A stretch of 64,000 bases of DNA from the NCBI GenBank assembly GCA_016743235.1, contig VRZD01000017.1, positions 1-64,000 of the forward strand, read 5' to 3'. The position numbers were made by a program, and so were the translations under genes. Of this stretch, positions 18,391 through 27,249 are shown in pieces. How positions within the stretch are numbered: the stretch's first letter is position 1; each line of letters opens with the position of its first letter. The DNA is from Pantanalinema sp. GBBB05 (GTDB taxonomy: Bacteria; Cyanobacteriota; Cyanobacteriia; Leptolyngbyales; Leptolyngbyaceae). The notes under the pieces were generated by a model. It was given only the letters and a program-made list of their open reading frames with translations. It made no database searches and was not told where the DNA came from.

Positions 18391-18740
18391 GTTTGGATAC
18401 CCCTCGATGGCGTGCGCCTCTATGCTAGCAGGACTTTTTAAAATAGATCCTCCTAAACTCTATATGTAGAGTCTATTTATGGAAAAACTGAGTCTACACC
18501 ACTAGATATCTAGAAATATTGACCAGGAGAATAAGTTAACTGGTTTAAGTAGAATTAGGGTAGGGTTACTCGAATTCTACTCAAAGTTGCTGGAAAACGG
18601 AAACTGGCAGACTCACTGATACTTTGGGCAATTGCTACCCAACTTGGCGACTGTAAAGATTTGCCCCAGAACTACTATTTATCTCTAGACTGGAATCAGA
18701 AGAAAGAATTCCCCATCAGTATATAAGTAGCGGCTGTCCG
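18391..18740. other. Divergent intergenic region with two AT-rich palindromes
   Basis: About 350 bases between divergent genes. Two structures are seen: ACTCTA-TATG-TAGAGT (18457-18472) and the perfect 12 bp palindrome CTAGATATCTAG (18502-18513). They may be operators for the kinase or the membrane protein promoter. No coding feature is supported. Confidence 0.4.
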
Positions 18741-19853
18741 ATGAACGGTTCACTTGCAGACTTATCCAACTTCCGCTCCAAAAGCCTGCACCAGAGTCCT
18801 TTGGGACAATTGTGTGGATCTCGACAGCGTTTCCGCGATCGCTATGAAATCCTGAAGATTCTGGGTCGTGGCGGGTTTGGCGTGACATTCCTGGTCAGGG
18901 ATGTGGCTTTACCCGGTCATCCCTTGTGTGTCATTAAACAGCTCTGCCCTAAAGTTAGCGATCCTAATGCTTTGCAACGGGCACGGAAACGCTTTGAGCA
19001 GGAAGCCAAAACCCTAAGTCGGCTAGGGAACCATGCCCAAATCCCGATGCTACTCGATTACTTTGAGGCAGAAGGCGAATTCTATCTGGTTCAGGAGTAC
19101 ATCCGAGGCTACACGTTAGCGCGGGAAGTGCGGCGATCGGGACCATTGCCAGAAGCCACCGTTAAGCAATTTTTGCGAGAAATTCTGCCCCTACTGCAAT
19201 ATATCCACGATAACCGCGTGATTCATCGAGATATCAAACCCCCAAATTTGATCCGGTGTAAGGATGATGGTCGATTAGTCTTAATTGACTTTGGGGCTGT
19301 GAAGGAGCAAATTGCCCAGATTGAGGACTCGGGGTTTAAATATCCCACCACTCAATTTGTGGGGACAGTTGGGTTTGCGCCGCCGGAACAACTGGCTACT
19401 CGTCCTGTCTATGCCAGTGATATCTATGCGATCGGGATCACTTGCCTTTACTTGCTCTCTGGAAAATCTCCATTGGAATTTGATTACGAATTTATTTCTG
19501 GCGAGGTGCGCTGGCAGGATCATGTGCAGGTATCGGAACACTTTGGCAAAGTCTTAAGCAAAATGTTAAAGATTGCGCCACAAGAGCGCTATCAGTCAGC
19601 CAAGGAAGTGTTACGGGCGATGGAACTGGAGCCTCACTTTGATCATCTAGTTCACTGTATGAATGTTAGACCCCGACCCTTTCCAGAAGCTAAAGTACAG
19701 CCAGAAGAGCCTGATTCAGTGGGGTATACTCCACCTTTGGTCCAAAAAGCGATCGCGATTCGTAACTGGCGCAATAAAATGAAAGCCCGCCAAGTTCGCT
19801 ACGATCGGGCGCAAACTCGGATTACCTATAGTAGTTCTGGTCTAGATCCCTAA
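18741..19853 (+). CDS. Serine/threonine protein kinase
   Basis: A 370-residue Hanks-type kinase with the catalytic domain at about 32-310. The glycine loop LGRGGFGVTF, the VIK lysine, the catalytic loop HRDIKPPNL (His162, Asp164), DFG at Asp183 and the APE-like PPEQ are all present, so the enzyme should be active. It belongs to the cyanobacterial group whose loop reads DFGAVK. No transmembrane helix or sensor domain is visible; the last 60 residues are a basic tail. It is monocistronic by its gaps. Substrate unknown. A short non-catalytic N-terminal segment precedes the kinase domain. Confidence 0.93.
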   Translation: MNGSLADLSNFRSKSLHQSPLGQLCGSRQRFRDRYEILKILGRGGFGVTFLVRDVALPGHPLCVIKQLCPKVSDPNALQRARKRFEQEAKTLSRLGNHAQIPMLLDYFEAEGEFYLVQEYIRGYTLAREVRRSGPLPEATVKQFLREILPLLQYIHDNRVIHRDIKPPNLIRCKDDGRLVLIDFGAVKEQIAQIEDSGFKYPTTQFVGTVGFAPPEQLATRPVYASDIYAIGITCLYLLSGKSPLEFDYEFISGEVRWQDHVQVSEHFGKVLSKMLKIAPQERYQSAKEVLRAMELEPHFDHLVHCMNVRPRPFPEAKVQPEEPDSVGYTPPLVQKAIAIRNWRNKMKARQVRYDRAQTRITYSSSGLDP

Positions 19854-20262
19854 GCCCTGTCATCGCTCCTAAATTGCTGGTAAGCCCTCTATTGCAATGG
19901 GCATAATTTCCTGCATACAGAAGCTAGACGGTGTCTAAAATCAGGTCGTTATATGTAACAATTATGCACTTGTCTTTACCAGGTTGTTTAAGAAAAACTT
20001 TGTTTTGTTAAGGTTTTTCATGAAAATCCTTAAGTTTGTAAGGAAGTTATTCTTCTGTCAGCGAAGATGGGAATTAAAGGAATAGGAGTTTACTTCTCTG
20101 GTTAGTGACTATTTGCGATCGCTGGAATTGATCACTAATGAGCAGGTTGGGTCATTCTATCTTTCACTGAAACTCTGCCATACGGAAGATAACTCAACCA
20201 CCACATTTTAGCTAAAAGGGCTGGTGTTCTCTCCATCTCTTCATCACAAGACAAGGACTGCA
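19854..20262. other. AT-rich intergenic region with a 26 bp near-palindrome
   Basis: About 410 bases after the kinase gene. At 20008-20033 lies TTAAGG-T-TTTTCATGAAAA-T-CCTTAA, a palindrome with one mismatched pair. T-rich tracts precede it. This could be a transcription factor site. Apart from that I see no gene or RNA. Confidence 0.4.
20008..20033. promoter_or_regulatory. 26 bp near-perfect palindrome, candidate operator
   Basis: The arms TTAAGG and CCTTAA flank a core of TTTTCATGAAAA; only one T/T pair breaks symmetry. The length and the AT-rich symmetric core fit a dimeric regulator site better than a terminator, as no T run follows on either side. It is 230 bases upstream of the small open frame at 20263. 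Confidence 0.4.
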
Positions 20263-20415
20263 ATGATTATCAAGATTGAATATCCAACTGGAAATAGCAC
20301 TACCTTTAATGGCAGGACATTAACTCAAGAAGGGCTGTTAACCTTTTTTGTGAATCAGGCATTCCGTAGCCAAGTGGGTGCAGAATCGATTTTGATTCAG
20401 TTTGATCGCACGTAA
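20263..20415 (+). CDS. Small open frame, 50 residues, unknown
   Basis: A 50-residue frame starting at ATG 20263 (MIIKIEYPTGN). An earlier start at 20224 adds 13 residues. The product has alternating hydrophobic residues and ends ILIQFDRT, without signal or membrane segment; it could be a small beta protein, or a non-functional frame. No family is recognised. It precedes the HetZ-related gene by about 230 bases that contain a structured hairpin, so the two may or may not be transcribed together. Low confidence. Confidence 0.4.
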   Translation: MIIKIEYPTGNSTTFNGRTLTQEGLLTFFVNQAFRSQVGAESILIQFDRT

Positions 20416-20536
20416 TGGTTCGCTCTGCCATTCTGGCTTACCGCAATGGCTGACGATCGTGTTAGAACAGGAGCCAGTCATCCCTATTCCCCTAACTGGG
20501 AGATAAAATTGCTGTGATGCTCTGGTCACTAGCGTT

Positions 20537-20565
20537 TGGGATGGATGCTTTGCATCACTAGCCCA
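20537..20565 (+). repeat. Hairpin upstream of the HetZ-related gene
   Basis: TGGG (20537-20540) with GATGC (20544-20548), TTT loop, GCATC (20552-20556) and CCCA (20562-20565) form an interrupted stem-loop. A short T tract (CTTTTAC) follows. It could be a weak terminator of the upstream small frame or a leader structure of the gene at 20647. Confidence 0.35.
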
Positions 20566-20646
20566 GACTTTTACCCATGTGGGTGAGTGCGCTGAACAGG
20601 GGTTGTAAGGCAAACTCTATAACAGAGCGTTTAACACAGCACTCCT

Positions 20647-21600
20647 ATGGTGGTACTGGCTGAAATGGCGTTGGCTGAAGAACTGGCAAGTGAATGGCGA
20701 TCGCGGCTCCAGGCAGAGTTGCCGGCTCAGGACTCTGAGCAGCGCGAAAGCATTATTCAGTGGTTGCTAGGAGAGGATCGAACCCGGTTTGATCAATTGA
20801 CTCCTGAGCAGCGGCATGTGGTTGAGCAGGCAATTGACTATCGTTATCGCATTCTGCGGCAACGTTATCTGGATATGCCACCGGAACGTGCCTACAAAAA
20901 TTTGATACAACGCTTAGGCAATTTATTCCTGATTCGCAACAAGATTCGGACTTGGATCGCCTTATCTCGCGATCGCCAACGGACAGTTGTAGATGTGTTG
21001 CAAGAAGTGATTCAAGAGCTACTGCAAAACGATAACTACATGCAGCAGCAGGTTCTGTGGATTTCCCAGTGCACCCAGAACTCCCGGTTACGCAACGCCT
21101 TATTATTGGCTAGCACCGAAGAATATTGCCTCCGTCCGATCCGCAATCAACCGTTGTTGTGTTATCGGTTTGTTAACTATCTGCGACGCTCTCAGAAAGG
21201 CGGCATGACTCAGGTGCCAGCGAATGATTTTATTCGATTGGTGTCTGAGGAAATTACCCCTGATGAGGCAGAAGGCTCTGTTAGCCTGCTGGATGCTCAA
21301 GCCATTACTCAATATCAAGATGCTCAGGCTGCCGAAGAACAGCAGGAATTGCGAGTTGCCGTGCAGCAGAAATTCGAGGCATATTTGGCAGAAAAAGTTG
21401 ATCCGTTAGCTGCACAATGGCTACGACTTTATCTGCAGGGTCGCTCTCAAGAAGCGATCGCTCAAGATCTAGATCTCCCGGTCAAGCAGGTGTATCGTTT
21501 ACGCGAAAAGATTAGCTATCATGCCACCCGGGTGTTTGCCACAAAAGGGCAAGCTGATCTGGTCACGAGTTGGCTAGGCAGCCGTACCCACTCTGACTAA
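20647..21600 (+). CDS. HetZ-related protein with sigma-like C-terminal helix-turn-helix
   Basis: A 317-residue soluble, mostly helical protein. The segments RQRYLDMPPERAYKNLIQRLG, LRNALLLASTEEYCLRPIRNQPLLCYRFVNYLRR and GGMTQVPANDFIRLVSEEI resemble, from memory, cyanobacterial HetZ-related proteins, and the C-terminus (SQEAIAQDLDLPVKQVYRLREKI) looks like a sigma-70 region 4 type helix-turn-helix that binds DNA. HetZ controls early heterocyst differentiation in Anabaena, but relatives exist in cyanobacteria that make no heterocysts, so developmental function is not implied. ATG at 20665 is an alternative start. A database search is needed to separate this from other regulators. Confidence 0.6.
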   Translation: MVVLAEMALAEELASEWRSRLQAELPAQDSEQRESIIQWLLGEDRTRFDQLTPEQRHVVEQAIDYRYRILRQRYLDMPPERAYKNLIQRLGNLFLIRNKIRTWIALSRDRQRTVVDVLQEVIQELLQNDNYMQQQVLWISQCTQNSRLRNALLLASTEEYCLRPIRNQPLLCYRFVNYLRRSQKGGMTQVPANDFIRLVSEEITPDEAEGSVSLLDAQAITQYQDAQAAEEQQELRVAVQQKFEAYLAEKVDPLAAQWLRLYLQGRSQEAIAQDLDLPVKQVYRLREKISYHATRVFATKGQADLVTSWLGSRTHSD

Positions 21601-21992
21601 AGTTGGCTAGGCGTCAATTTGCCTTTTGGCTTCGCTCAACAGGATGCATCTACTTGTGGCTCAGGTGACTGCCAAAGTTCATAGTAAGTTAACTGAAGCC
21701 TGCTCCGATGGCTAAACGCTGAATTATCTTTTCCCGTAAAGCTGCAATGAAGTTAGGGGATATGAGCTGTTGCGGTATGGCTCTGGACCCCTGAGAAGAT
21801 TGACAAGATTACTCTATACCCTCGAATCACTCAGGTCTGGTCTCCGGTATATTGGGACTAGAGCGGTCTACTGGATGATCAGACGCAGAAAAGATGGTAG
21901 TTGGGTTGGAGAATAACTAGATTCATTCTTTTTCCGGAAGACATCACAGGTCAGGCGGTTTAGCATGGTAGGAACGCTAACTTAAACTCTCT
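21601..21992. other. Intergenic gap, no feature recognised
   Basis: About 390 bases between two same-strand genes. I see no RNA gene, terminator or small protein I can support. It should contain the promoter of the next gene. Confidence 0.4.
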
Positions 21993-23276
21993 ATGGTGTC
22001 TCCATCCGGTGACCAAATCGAGGCACAAAATCCCCATCCTGACCAGTCTCACTCTTTAGGGAAACCGAAGATTGATTGGACGACTCAAGTCGATGCGGAA
22101 CAGGCATTTCGTCTGGTAGATAGCATCCTACCGTTTGAAGCCTGTCTATATCACCAAATTTTGCCCCTGTCGCTAGAAGGCAGTCGCCTTAAATTGGGCA
22201 TGGTGAATATGGATGACACCGCTGCTCTGGACTACGTGCGGCGGATTTTGGCATATATGAACTGCTCCTTAGTTCCACATCCCCTAGCTTCGGAGGTGCA
22301 TTATGCTGCCCTCACAGCGTATCTAAACTACGCGGGTAAGCAGAAAGCCCCAGTGGGGACATCGGCTCAACCTGTAGCCCGACGGATTGCTCGTAAGCTG
22401 GCAGAGGAATCTTCGCGAAAAGTTGCAGAAGCGGTGAGCGATTCTAATCTCAACTCTGAGCCCGCCGCGAGCTTTGATCCCCACACTAATCCGACATTTT
22501 TGGTAGAAAGCCCAGAACTGCTGCATCCTGATCTGCAAGCCGCAGCTGATCATCAGGTGAGTCCAGTGGTTGAGCCTAATCAATCGTCTGTGCGATCGCA
22601 ACCCACTCCTCCTGTAGAAGCAAGTGCTAGCAGTTCGGCAAGCAATTTTGGTGATGTTCTACCTTCACTAAATATTGATGTCAAACACTTATCCGATCCG
22701 CTTAATGTGCTTGCTACCCTGCCACCCCACGAACTGTTTCAGGAGTTGCTCGGTCGCATCCTCACCGGTGGCATTGGGCGGTTGTATTTTGAGTGCCAGT
22801 CCCAGTCTGGTCGGATTCTTTGGAGCCAGAACGGGGTATTACAGTCTGTTTTAGAAGATCTGCCTCTGGCTACCGTTCAGGGGGTTTTACATGAGTTGAA
22901 GCAACTGACGCGGCTACCTCTGACCCCTGTACAAAAAACCCGGCAAATCGAAATTGAACGCTTGTACCAGGGACAACGGTTACTGTTACGCTTGCGGATT
23001 ATGCCTGGTAACTATGGGGAAGAAGCGACAGTCCAGGTATTGCGAGGAGCTGCATTAAAGTTTTATCAGCAGCAGCAGATTGCCACCCTAGGACGAGATG
23101 TTTTGGAAACGGCGCAAGAACTACAACGCAAGGTGAATCAGATTCATACGCAAACGCGATCAAATCCCCTGCTATTGACTGAGGATGCTAGCCTGATTCC
23201 GGCATTGGATGAGGTGCTGAGAAGTGTTGGACAACAACTGGAGGCATTGAAGGCAATGCAGGGTGAGCAGCCATAG
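21993..23276 (+). CDS. GspE/PilB N-domain (MshEN-like) protein without ATPase
   Basis: A 427-residue soluble protein. Residues about 30-115 (AFRLVDSILPFEACLYHQILPL... LKLGMVNMDDTAALDYVRRIL) match the N-terminal domain found on type II secretion and pilus ATPases (GspE_N/MshEN). Residues about 235-370 form a second conserved region (LFQELLGRILTGGIGRLYFE). A Pro/Ser-rich, acidic linker separates them. No Walker motifs are seen, so it is not an ATPase itself. MshEN domains can bind c-di-GMP; this gene might link that signal or pilus assembly to another process. The gene stands alone, convergent with the acetyltransferase. The function is inferred. Confidence 0.7.
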   Translation: MVSPSGDQIEAQNPHPDQSHSLGKPKIDWTTQVDAEQAFRLVDSILPFEACLYHQILPLSLEGSRLKLGMVNMDDTAALDYVRRILAYMNCSLVPHPLASEVHYAALTAYLNYAGKQKAPVGTSAQPVARRIARKLAEESSRKVAEAVSDSNLNSEPAASFDPHTNPTFLVESPELLHPDLQAAADHQVSPVVEPNQSSVRSQPTPPVEASASSSASNFGDVLPSLNIDVKHLSDPLNVLATLPPHELFQELLGRILTGGIGRLYFECQSQSGRILWSQNGVLQSVLEDLPLATVQGVLHELKQLTRLPLTPVQKTRQIEIERLYQGQRLLLRLRIMPGNYGEEATVQVLRGAALKFYQQQQIATLGRDVLETAQELQRKVNQIHTQTRSNPLLLTEDASLIPALDEVLRSVGQQLEALKAMQGEQP

Positions 23277-23286
23277 AGTTGGACTT

Positions 23287-23323
23287 TACTGAGAATCTCA
23301 GTAGAGTGAGGGGGAGTTTTTTT
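23287..23323 (+). terminator. Palindrome plus T run between convergent genes
   Basis: TACTGAGA-A-TCTCAGTA (23287-23303) is a near-perfect palindrome. Thirteen bases later comes a run of seven T (23317-23323). The spacing is longer than in a canonical intrinsic terminator, so termination is only suggested. Confidence 0.4.
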
Positions 23324-24584
23324 AGAAAAAGTCCCAACAGAAGGGCGGTGTCGCTTGCCAGGCTTGGTCTAATTTCGGCAATAGTGTATCGTCACCCTCC
23401 AGTTCCAATTCGCCGGTCCAGAGCAGATCCTGCGATCGCCGTACCCCATAGAATAATTCGGTGAGATGGTCGATCGAGGTTTTAAGCACCGTTGCGGTGG
23501 GCTGCGAGCTGACTTGCATTTGTCGATCGCTGAATTCAGCTGTGAGCTGTTGATCACCCAATACAGGATCAGTAATGTGAAAGGTGAGTGCAAAGGCATC
23601 ACTAGTTTGGAGCGATCGACGTTGGAAAGCAGCGGCAATATCGACTAATCGCCACATGAACCCGCCGCCAATTTGACCTAGAGAGTGAACTAAACCAAAT
23701 TCAAATGGTAAACCGGCTAAAGCTGAATCCCGTCGCTGTTCTTGTAGCAGATGGGGAAATGGATCAGTGGGAAAAGTATTCCAAACGATGGTAGAGAGCT
23801 GATCCCGTAAGGCGGCTAGAAAGCCCAGAATGCCTCGGTAAGCCGCCGCTGTTGAGGCGACCCATTCCTGAACGATGATAGCTAAGGGGGACTGGGGAGT
23901 GCCGAGATGGGCAAACTGGCAGATGACATATCCTTGAATCTGATTTGCAGCTTGATAAACGTAAATCTCTCGTCCGTTGCTCGGCTTTAACCGTTGTTGC
24001 CATTGCCAATCTTGCCGTTGCAGCCAACCATTATGTTGAGTTGCTACTGACTGATACACCTGCGATAGATCGTGTTGAGTGGAGTCATACGGAACAATTC
24101 CCGATCGCTCTGGATAGAGTGGTAAGTGCCGGGTGGCAATGCGGTACTGGTGAACTGATTCTACCCAAGCCCAACCTAAGCGGCGATAGAAACCATGCTG
24201 AAAAGGATAGAGCATGACGATCGGTAACTGCTGCGCTCGGGCTGTTTCCAAGGCATGTTCTAGCATGAACCGAGCAATTTTCTGACCTCGTTTCTGGAGG
24301 GCAACGGCAACTGCGGCAATTCCCATGGCAGGAAAAACCTGGTGTTGAAAGTGAATCGCGAGTTGGAGTTGAGTATAGGTACCGATACCACGGCTCGTGG
24401 CTTCCTCGATCGCCAGAAATAGCTGACGACCAGGCAGGTTTAATCCTTCGCCATACCATTCGTGCTGAATTTCTGTTTGGGACTTAAGTGGCGCAAAGGC
24501 TAATCGATCGAGGGTAACAATTTGGTGAATATCCTCACTTTGAGCAGGACGCAAGCTAATTCCAGGGAGTGAAAATGTCGGCAT
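23322..24584 (-). CDS. GNAT acetyltransferase, Eis-like
   Basis: A 420-residue protein. Residues about 5-160 form a GNAT domain: LRPAQSEDIHQIVTLDRLAF opens it, and AVAVALQKRGQKIARFMLE contains the acetyl-CoA-binding Q/RxxG-like loop. A second GNAT-like region and a C-terminal SCP2-like domain (about 300-420; WRLVDIAAAFQRR...) follow, which is the three-part architecture of the Eis (enhanced intracellular survival) family. Family members acetylate amines, including aminoglycosides; the natural substrate in cyanobacteria is unknown. The HAD gene is divergent, 66 bases away. No tandem partner. Confidence 0.85.
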   Translation of the reverse strand: MPTFSLPGISLRPAQSEDIHQIVTLDRLAFAPLKSQTEIQHEWYGEGLNLPGRQLFLAIEEATSRGIGTYTQLQLAIHFQHQVFPAMGIAAVAVALQKRGQKIARFMLEHALETARAQQLPIVMLYPFQHGFYRRLGWAWVESVHQYRIATRHLPLYPERSGIVPYDSTQHDLSQVYQSVATQHNGWLQRQDWQWQQRLKPSNGREIYVYQAANQIQGYVICQFAHLGTPQSPLAIIVQEWVASTAAAYRGILGFLAALRDQLSTIVWNTFPTDPFPHLLQEQRRDSALAGLPFEFGLVHSLGQIGGGFMWRLVDIAAAFQRRSLQTSDAFALTFHITDPVLGDQQLTAEFSDRQMQVSSQPTATVLKTSIDHLTELFYGVRRSQDLLWTGELELEGDDTLLPKLDQAWQATPPFCWDFF

Positions 24585-24650
24585 GGTTATTTTTTGAATG
24601 GATAAAATTTATCTTTAGTTCACATATTCTAGGCTCATGCGGTAGGGTGG

Positions 24651-25493
24651 ATGTGCAACGATTACCCTGGCATGGTCGTTATGCTTCCTGGTATTCCCAC
24701 AGTTTTAGCGCTTGACTTTGATGGTGTACTGCTGAATGGTCTAAAAGAGTATTTCCAAACGGCATGGCGGGCCTATTACCGCATCTGGCATCCTCAAAAC
24801 GACCAACCTCCAGCCGGTCTGGCTGAAACCTTTTACCGTTTGCGCCCAGTGGTTGAAACTGGGTGGGAAATGCCCTTGGTTTTAAGAGCCATCTTACAGG
24901 GCAACTTGGAAACGGAACTTTTAGACCATTGGGCAACGATCGCCCAAGAACTGCTAATCCGCGAAAAGCTAGAGGCTCAACGGCTGCAATTCGAAGTAGA
25001 TGATGTCCGAGATCAATGGATTGCAACTGATTTTCAGGGTTGGTTAGCAGAACAAGGATTTTATCCAGGGACGATCGCTGCCCTAAAGAGAATCTTGGCA
25101 ACGAACCAAACCTATGTAGTGATCATTAGCACGAAGGAAGGGCGGTTTATTCGGCAGCTTTTACAGCAGCAAGGAATTGATGACACCGACTTACAAGTTT
25201 ATGGTAAGGAAGTGAAGCGCCCTAAGGCGGCAACCTTGCAGGAACTCATGCCTGTATTTGGGAAGGAAGCCAGTATCTGGTTTGTCGAAGACCGATTACA
25301 AACCTTACACAAAATTCAACAGCAGCCTAACTTGCAAGCAGTCAAGCTATTCCTGGCTGATTGGGGCTATAACACGTTGCGAGAACGAGAAATAGCCCAA
25401 GCCGATCCCTTAATTCAGTTATTGTCGTTGGAGCAGTTTAGTCAAGATCCAGGCTTGTGGATCAATGTAGAGGCAATTCAAGCTGAGAAATGA
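24651..25493 (+). CDS. HAD-superfamily hydrolase
   Basis: A 280-residue HAD-fold phosphatase-like protein. Motif I LALDFDGVLLNG lies near residue 20, with the nucleophile Asp. Motif II is likely VVIISTKEG, the motif III lysine is in VKRPKA and motif IV in IWFVEDRLQT. The insert between them is helical, like a cap. The substrate is not predictable. ATG at 24651 is the longest start; ATG at 24672 or 24681 would give a shorter N-terminus beginning nearer the first strand. Convergent with the DAHP synthase gene. Confidence 0.8.
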   Translation: MCNDYPGMVVMLPGIPTVLALDFDGVLLNGLKEYFQTAWRAYYRIWHPQNDQPPAGLAETFYRLRPVVETGWEMPLVLRAILQGNLETELLDHWATIAQELLIREKLEAQRLQFEVDDVRDQWIATDFQGWLAEQGFYPGTIAALKRILATNQTYVVIISTKEGRFIRQLLQQQGIDDTDLQVYGKEVKRPKAATLQELMPVFGKEASIWFVEDRLQTLHKIQQQPNLQAVKLFLADWGYNTLREREIAQADPLIQLLSLEQFSQDPGLWINVEAIQAEK

Positions 25494-25565
25494 GCCTGGA
25501 GTATGGAGTAGAGCTACGACAAATTGCTCTATAGATGGTGGGGGTAAGGGAGTTAAAAGGCTGAC

Positions 25566-26627
25566 TTAAGCGATCGCGGCGGTCGGTTGTAGGCTCCAGC
25601 GTCCTAGCGGTTGAGCTACTATAGCCAATTCGGTCATTAGCTGATCAAAACGATCAGGCGTGAGGGATTGCGGACCATCGGATAGAGCTTTAGCCGGATT
25701 AGGATGGACTTCAATCATTAAAGAGTCTGTACCTGCGGCGATCGCGGCCATTGCCATCGAGGGCACATACTCGGCTTTCCCTGTCCCATGACTGGGATCA
25801 ATCATAATTGGCAGGTGAGTCAGCGATCGCAACACGGGAATAGCGGCTAGGTCTAAGGTATTGCGGGCATATTGATTATCAAATGTCCGAATCCCGCGTT
25901 CGCAAAGAATGACATTGGGATTGCCTGCCGCCAAAATGTACTCGGCTGCCATCAACCACTCTTCAATCGTGGCAGACATACCGCGCTTCAGCAGAATCGG
26001 TTTATCTTGGGCTCCTACTCTCTTTAAGAGGGAGAAATTATGCATGTTCCGGGCCCCGATCTGGATGATATCGGCAACCTCTGCGATCGCATCCAAATCA
26101 GCCGCATCCATCAACTCAGTAATAATGCCTAACCCACTAACTTCTCGGGCTTTTGCCAGTAAGCCTAAGGCACTCTCCCCATGGCCCTGGAAAGCATAGG
26201 GCGATGTCCGAGGCTTAAATGCTCCTCCCCGCAGAAAGGCGGCTCCTGCCGCTTTTACTCGCTGAGCAGTTTCCACAATCATCGCTTCGTTCTCAACGGA
26301 GCAAGGACCAGCCACCACAACGATCGGATGATGGGCTCCAAATGGCACAACACCATTTGGAGTTTGAACCAGCACTTCACTGGGTTCACCATGCCGAAAT
26401 TCCCGGCTTGCCCGCTTAAATGGCTTCTCGACGCGTAAGACTTGCTCAATCCAGGGGCTAAATTCTTGCACCTGAAGCGGATCCATATCCACTGTGTCAC
26501 CGACTAAGCCGATGACAACTTTATGCTTACCAACGATCGTCTCTGGTGATAGTCCCCAGGAAGCAAACTCCTCGGTAAGACGAGCTACTTCTGCTTCGGG
26601 TGAACCAACCTTCATGACCACAATCAT
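25566..26627 (-). CDS. aroF: 3-deoxy-7-phosphoheptulonate synthase (DAHP synthase)
   Basis: A 353-residue enzyme that condenses phosphoenolpyruvate and erythrose 4-phosphate, the first step of the shikimate pathway. The N-terminal ferredoxin-like regulatory domain (residues 1-70, MIVVMKVGSPEAEV) is typical of the type I beta class. The catalytic barrel shows VVAGPCSVEN, GGAFKPRTSPYAFQG, ILLKRGMSATIEEW, and the metal and PEP site motif IDPSHGTG. Feedback inhibition by aromatic amino acids is typical for the class with this N-domain, but cannot be read here. Start ATG matches the family start. Confidence 0.95.
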   Translation of the reverse strand: MIVVMKVGSPEAEVARLTEEFASWGLSPETIVGKHKVVIGLVGDTVDMDPLQVQEFSPWIEQVLRVEKPFKRASREFRHGEPSEVLVQTPNGVVPFGAHHPIVVVAGPCSVENEAMIVETAQRVKAAGAAFLRGGAFKPRTSPYAFQGHGESALGLLAKAREVSGLGIITELMDAADLDAIAEVADIIQIGARNMHNFSLLKRVGAQDKPILLKRGMSATIEEWLMAAEYILAAGNPNVILCERGIRTFDNQYARNTLDLAAIPVLRSLTHLPIMIDPSHGTGKAEYVPSMAMAAIAAGTDSLMIEVHPNPAKALSDGPQSLTPDRFDQLMTELAIVAQPLGRWSLQPTAAIA

Positions 26628-26694
26628 GGTGCTTGTCCCTGCTCGATGAGGTGTGTATCTAGCTTGGAGGAGGTATTAGGCGGTTTGGACAGCA

Positions 26695-27234
26695 TCAGGA
26701 TTTTTGTTTGGCAGCTTGCCAGGATTCGCGTAACCGACCAAAGTTGGTGGTAAATTCTCCCCAACCTAAGCGAGTACCGACCCGATTTTCATCCCAGGAT
26801 GCCGACAGTACACCGTAACTTAACCCCAGAACGCCTAAGCCAAACCATCCCATACTAACTAAGACCACAGCAATATTGGGTAGTTTTAACCACTCATGGC
26901 TGACGATGAGATAGCTAATCACAAAGGTCAACATGCCCATGGCTGTGGGAATACCACAGAAAACTCCCATACGACGTGCCATGCGCCGACTGACTACCTC
27001 TGGAATGGTTTCACCTTTAGCCGCCGACGTTCTGGTGGGCTGAACGGTTTGCTTAGCAGTTGTGTCTGTTTCCTTCACAGCAGGCGCAGAGGCACTCTTC
27101 TTTGCCACCTTTTTGCGGTGCTGTTGCGGCTCAAACGGCAACCGTTCTGTATCCGTTTTCGCTTGAGCCTTTGGATCAGACTTGTCTGCCTTCGCCTTAC
27201 TGTTCTGTGAACCTTTGCGAGACTTAGAAGCCAT
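26695..27234 (-). CDS. PAM68 family protein (photosystem II assembly)
   Basis: A 179-residue protein with a 90-residue basic, Lys/Ser/Ala-rich N-terminus and two membrane helices (about 95-118 and 125-145; for example MGVFCGIPTAMGMLTFVISYL). The C-terminal stretch SASWDENRVGTRLGWGEF is the family hallmark. PAM68 proteins in cyanobacteria and chloroplasts help assemble photosystem II in the thylakoid membrane. It follows rpsO by 15 bases on the same strand, the arrangement common in cyanobacteria, so it is likely co-transcribed with rpsO. Confidence 0.93.
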   Translation of the reverse strand: MASKSRKGSQNSKAKADKSDPKAQAKTDTERLPFEPQQHRKKVAKKSASAPAVKETDTTAKQTVQPTRTSAAKGETIPEVVSRRMARRMGVFCGIPTAMGMLTFVISYLIVSHEWLKLPNIAVVLVSMGWFGLGVLGLSYGVLSASWDENRVGTRLGWGEFTTNFGRLRESWQAAKQKS

Positions 27235-27249
27235 ACCTCGATCGCCCTC

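Noticed and set aside
25509..25531. Short stem TAGAGC/GCTCTA between convergent genes as a terminator
   Set aside because: Only six bases of stem and no T run on either strand.
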